This document shows, in pieces, positions 33,401 through 35,266 of a stretch of 35,266 nt of DNA. The notes beneath the pieces are model-generated. The model was not told the DNA's origin and made no database searches. It saw only the letters and a list, made by a program, of their open reading frames with translations. A program made the position numbers and the translations under genes. Source of the DNA: Owenweeksia sp. (GTDB lineage Bacteria; Bacteroidota; Bacteroidia; Flavobacteriales; Schleiferiaceae); contig JANQHO010000162.1 of the NCBI GenBank assembly GCA_028277105.1, positions 1 to 35,266 on the forward strand, written 5' to 3'. Positions within the stretch are counted from its first letter, which is position 1. Each line of letters starts with the position of its first letter.

Positions 33401-35266
33401 AGATTGGTATCCCGTTGTAGATACTAACTTATCACACTTTATAGTAAATGAAGCCAATCGTCAGACTCTTGATAACAGTTCATTGATAATTACTACTGAC
33501 TATTTTGAGACCCCTGCCGGTTTGGATGTCAATACAGATAGCGTAAGGCTTTGGGATTTCCATTACTACGGAGGAATGCAATATGTAGTATCCCCTTATC
33601 ATAGCGATCGAACATTCAAGGTAGCAGGTGGCTTTACTGCTGTTGCAGAAGATCAGTCAATCGGGCGTTGGTTTTTAGATACAACTGCATGGGGAACTTA
33701 CCATTTTACCGCTGTGGAAGATAGAGCTCTTGGAATTGATGCCAACCATAGGCTTTATGCAGAAATATCAAGCAACTCTTCCAGTTTAAGGCTGGGCAAT
33801 GCTCCAAATCCTGATATGACTTATGAGTTTAAGCTTGTACCAGGCACTGATGCTTTGGAAATATTTGAGGATGTAGATACGGCCATGTACAGTTTACAAG
33901 CTAACATCGGATATCTAAAAGTGGATAATGGTAACTTGGGTGTAAGTTCCGGCAATGAAGATGAGTGGCTCTTGGAAGGTTTAGGTAACAACCTTTACCG
34001 CCTGGTAAGCAAAAACTCCCGCGCCCTACTCAAAGTAGAAGAAGTTCCCATACCTGGCACTTATTATGTAAACCACGCTATAGCCACTTGTGCTTGCGAT
34101 CAGGCTTTTGGTACAGAGTGGTATTTGTTTAAAGAGAATGACTCCATCCAGCTATATAATCCTGCTACTAGCCGTTATTTATCCATAAGTTCAGGCGGAG
34201 CCATACCTACTTTAAGTCAGGTTCCAACTCGTTTTGACTTGCAAAAGCTCCATGATTTGGAATTGATAGTAGATACGGCTAAAACCTATGCTATTGTTAA
34301 TGAGTGGGATAAAGGCTTAGTGGGAACAAGATCTACCCCTGGCTTACCGTTGACTTCCCTTAATGCTAAACATGCCAATAAAAACCTGATAAGGAATAAT
34401 GACAATTATCTATGGAAATTGGATTATCAAGGTTGTTTGTCTTACGGCATCCAAAACTTAGATGCTGCTTATCCGGGTCAATACATCCATTCGTCTAATA
34501 ACTATGTTCAAGCCAATGCTAACGTTGGTGAATTCCATAAAAAATGGTTTGTTGATACATTGGATAGCAGTTCCCGTTTTAGTTTACAGGCACTATCAGA
34601 TAGCAACTACGCCAAGCTAAACTGGACAAATGGAAATAAAGATATAACGGTAGGGGATTGGATCAGTGATGATTTCCACTATCAATTTAGGATCATAGAT
34701 ACGGCAGATTTGCCCCATTCGTTTTATGCTGATTTAGATTCTGCTTTATACACTATAAATCTCGATCAGGAGCAATTGATGCCCTATACCGATATTGGCA
34801 ACCCTACCAATATTAAGCTAGCGGTAAAAACCCTTGATCCTTTTGCTAATGGGGATACCAAAAAGTGGCTATTGGAAAAAACCAGCGATACCACTTATAG
34901 TATAGCCAATACCTTCTATAAATCCGTGCTGGCAGGGCTTGCGCCTCAGGCCGATATAATGGCCTGGGAGAGGAACAACAACCTCTTACAGTGGAAAGTG
35001 TTTACTGATGGCGATAAAGTGCAACTGTTTAACCTGGATGCCAACAGCTATATGGAAATCAATGCCAATAATGGAAAAACCATTATGAACAGTACTGCTG
35101 GGGCTTCCTTTGAAGTAACACAGATAGAAAGCCTTCAGTTGGATATAGATACCACTAAAACCTACCGCTTGGTAAATGAAGCTTCTGAAAATGTATTGAC
35201 TGCTGCTCACCCTCCTTATATGGATAATTTAGGTTGGGTAAGTGATGAAACACAGCATTGGCAGTT
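30414..35266 (+). CDS. Very large secreted protein, Glu-rich N-terminus and tandem lectin-like modules (runs off window)
   Basis: An open frame of 1617 codons without a stop, cut by the window end, so the true length is unknown. An alternative ATG at 30387 overlaps the previous stop (ATGA); I prefer 30414 because of the A-rich leader and compact signal peptide (residues 1-21, ending TSAYA). Next come QCSCGC (22-27), a strongly acidic Glu-rich region with few other charges (about 29-106), a helical hydrophobic stretch, a PPPPP linker (194-198), and about 450 residues of beta-rich sequence I do not recognise. From about residue 660, modules repeat with a 242-292-residue period. Anchors are LWxLDYxG at 804, 1046 and 1333, and VDTxxxYxIVNEA at 1003, 1287 and 1579. 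The latter, with nearby W-rich segments, suggests ricin-type beta-trefoil folds. Likely a surface carbohydrate-binding or adhesive partner of the locus. Confidence 0.75.
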   Translation, partial: MKYLLYLLMAFFLACGTSAYAQCSCGCDPEEEVEEAEEGVELEDGTEEGLEVSEESLEGAMEEGAEEAAEEVSEEVAGELAEEVTIEVTEETAELGAELGEELALEAATFEVPGLGELMALIMLEQIATDPKLRDALVEDVELIGEDIAYGFFGFMDGITFGLMHPFWKKQEDHEKEAISRTEAAHTNTQANNPPPPPDWVDIYYIPFVPKLSGSLEDLNESRDTLSAYIYLNETTDSSTVRNYLDDNGLNGFVGDTLPDSKISDNIMYPFTYFYHLNSFGDTIYFLNRKVAEVDISPASNPDSLEVVIKGHWLHYASDGLKEHRLDVTEATGQGVPTYPYSTNLRIVLSQMHNGEIRDLATIPYNYQYFESTAQYGISIKDFDLKPYQQHDSLIIEFRANGYDYFSTAFGPTKIYPDEPKAAVPDRKEFTLFYAALQDYIPADNQATLSGKQASDVAPLVQIRTNNNYTFNQIVNGSGNTLSPSNLGRTNMMLTFPTIYKEYERITIKNLTRESTLYMDQGKRTAAVNAGTFPIEAHIISNYQTDPEKVNVYWWDEVNDEIALNRDSVDLSKTIGNTLPDTVRYIFENVPFGRGDAVEISIYFKDGTYVRNMVYIINGGIERAFYRLDYVEIVGEILYGHPIRDLFPELTGMSNTWLVEYVSASEVAIMHEESRKVLGVDEEGDIALINWNSQNSNGMWKIAEYDNSEGIYKPWAFDKHFALKNAATGAYFTADFSLTYDPLEAMPVPMVYAKEAPALIPTDVDYQIYSKAAHQLLSLKDPYEGFYFSDYSPYDTNSIDTAQLWDLDYNGCLTYSIESNYTRQIIGNDEGNPGWYLDTIPSDTNYLNIDNEEYFYSSGNRLALHDGEHHLTNMGYYFKFVPLGDDLDFFADLDTAYYRFTSHNDPNTASRTYLVEKQLNNSYALIDSTNRKALAINYNNDIIYTDWERGNDSLLWDVIELDHKVMFYNKAAKQYYGFNQELDNNDAVQWSKHKVADWYPVVDTNLSHFIVNEANRQTLDNSSLIITTDYFETPAGLDVNTDSVRLWDFHYYGGMQYVVSPYHSDRTFKVAGGFTAVAEDQSIGRWFLDTTAWGTYHFTAVEDRALGIDANHRLYAEISSNSSSLRLGNAPNPDMTYEFKLVPGTDALEIFEDVDTAMYSLQANIGYLKVDNGNLGVSSGNEDEWLLEGLGNNLYRLVSKNSRALLKVEEVPIPGTYYVNHAIATCACDQAFGTEWYLFKENDSIQLYNPATSRYLSISSGGAIPTLSQVPTRFDLQKLHDLELIVDTAKTYAIVNEWDKGLVGTRSTPGLPLTSLNAKHANKNLIRNNDNYLWKLDYQGCLSYGIQNLDAAYPGQYIHSSNNYVQANANVGEFHKKWFVDTLDSSSRFSLQALSDSNYAKLNWTNGNKDITVGDWISDDFHYQFRIIDTADLPHSFYADLDSALYTINLDQEQLMPYTDIGNPTNIKLAVKTLDPFANGDTKKWLLEKTSDTTYSIANTFYKSVLAGLAPQADIMAWERNNNLLQWKVFTDGDKVQLFNLDANSYMEINANNGKTIMNSTAGASFEVTQIESLQLDIDTTKTYRLVNEASENVLTAAHPPYMDNLGWVSDETQHWQ
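30492..30732 (+). repeat. Glu-rich low-complexity coding tract
   Basis: A GAA/GAG-dominated stretch encoding about 80 residues of alternating Glu pairs and Ala, Val, Gly or Leu (for example EEAAEEVSEEVAGELAEEV). The opposite strand shows a Ser-rich frame that is only its mirror. The tract is not an exact tandem repeat but is quasi-periodic, with Glu pairs every 4-5 residues, and probably forms an acidic helix that could bind cations. Confidence 0.6.

Noticed and set aside
1..35266. tRNA, rRNA, insertion sequence, integrase, phage or CRISPR features
   Set aside because: I looked along both strands and saw no transposase or integrase motifs, rRNA-like stretches, tRNA cloverleafs or direct-repeat arrays I could support.
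9837..35266. A functional link between the polyphosphate operon and the phosphoesterase-rich SusCD locus as one phosphate-scavenging island
   Set aside because: They are separated by about 4 kb of unrelated genes with their own terminators, and ppk1-ppx is common core equipment; shared phosphate chemistry alone is not enough.

Overview
The window looks like chromosomal DNA of a Bacteroidota bacterium, probably free-living or marine. The evidence is a SusC/SusD pair preceded by a FecI-type ECF sigma factor and a FecR-type anti-sigma factor, a type IX secretion (T9SS) C-terminal sorting domain, TAnnTTTG-type -7 boxes, A-rich rather than Shine-Dalgarno leaders, and the sixA-ppk1-ppx and thioredoxin/DUF6952 gene pairs usual in that phylum. 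I cannot name the genus.

Layout. (1) 44-4162: a large secreted lipase-like protein with a 24-residue tandem repeat, a predicted beta-helix and a T9SS tail. (2) 4206-7115, minus strand: a tightly packed persulfide-detoxification operon, consisting of a Crp/Fnr regulator, a CstB-like persulfide dioxygenase-rhodanese fusion, a small DUF6132-like membrane protein and two single-domain rhodaneses. (3) 7280-10730: a polyphosphate operon (SixA-like phosphatase, PPK1, Ppx) whose genes are joined by GTGA overlaps. (4) 10812-11895: a thioredoxin-like protein plus a small DUF6952-like protein, converging on thiol peroxidase Tpx. (5) 11998-14322: a geranylgeranyl-reductase-family flavoprotein and a SAM methyltransferase, separated by about 370 bases that hold a palindromic repeat and an orphan terminator.

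(6) 14505-35266 (runs off the window): a FecI/FecR-controlled SusCD locus whose enzyme complement is unusual. I see no glycoside hydrolase, polysaccharide lyase or sulfatase. There are instead two glycerophosphodiester phosphodiesterases (GDPD), two sialate-O-acetylesterase-type SGNH esterases (SASA) and two metallophosphoesterases (MPP). The set GDPD-SASA-MPP occurs twice in the same order. The first set is three separate genes. The second is a GDPD followed by a 1303-residue LamG-LamG-SASA-MPP fusion with a C-terminal membrane segment. A very large open gene then follows, with a Cys-rich and Glu-rich N-terminus and tandem modules resembling lectin trefoils.

My reading is a surface uptake system for an acylated, phosphodiester-linked molecule such as a teichoic-acid-like polymer, a glycerophosphate-decorated glycan, or lipid-derived glycerophosphodiesters. 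GDPD would cut the phosphodiester, SASA would remove ester groups, MPP would release phosphate, and SusCD would import the product. The substrate is inference. This locus is the best candidate for a previously undescribed system in the window.
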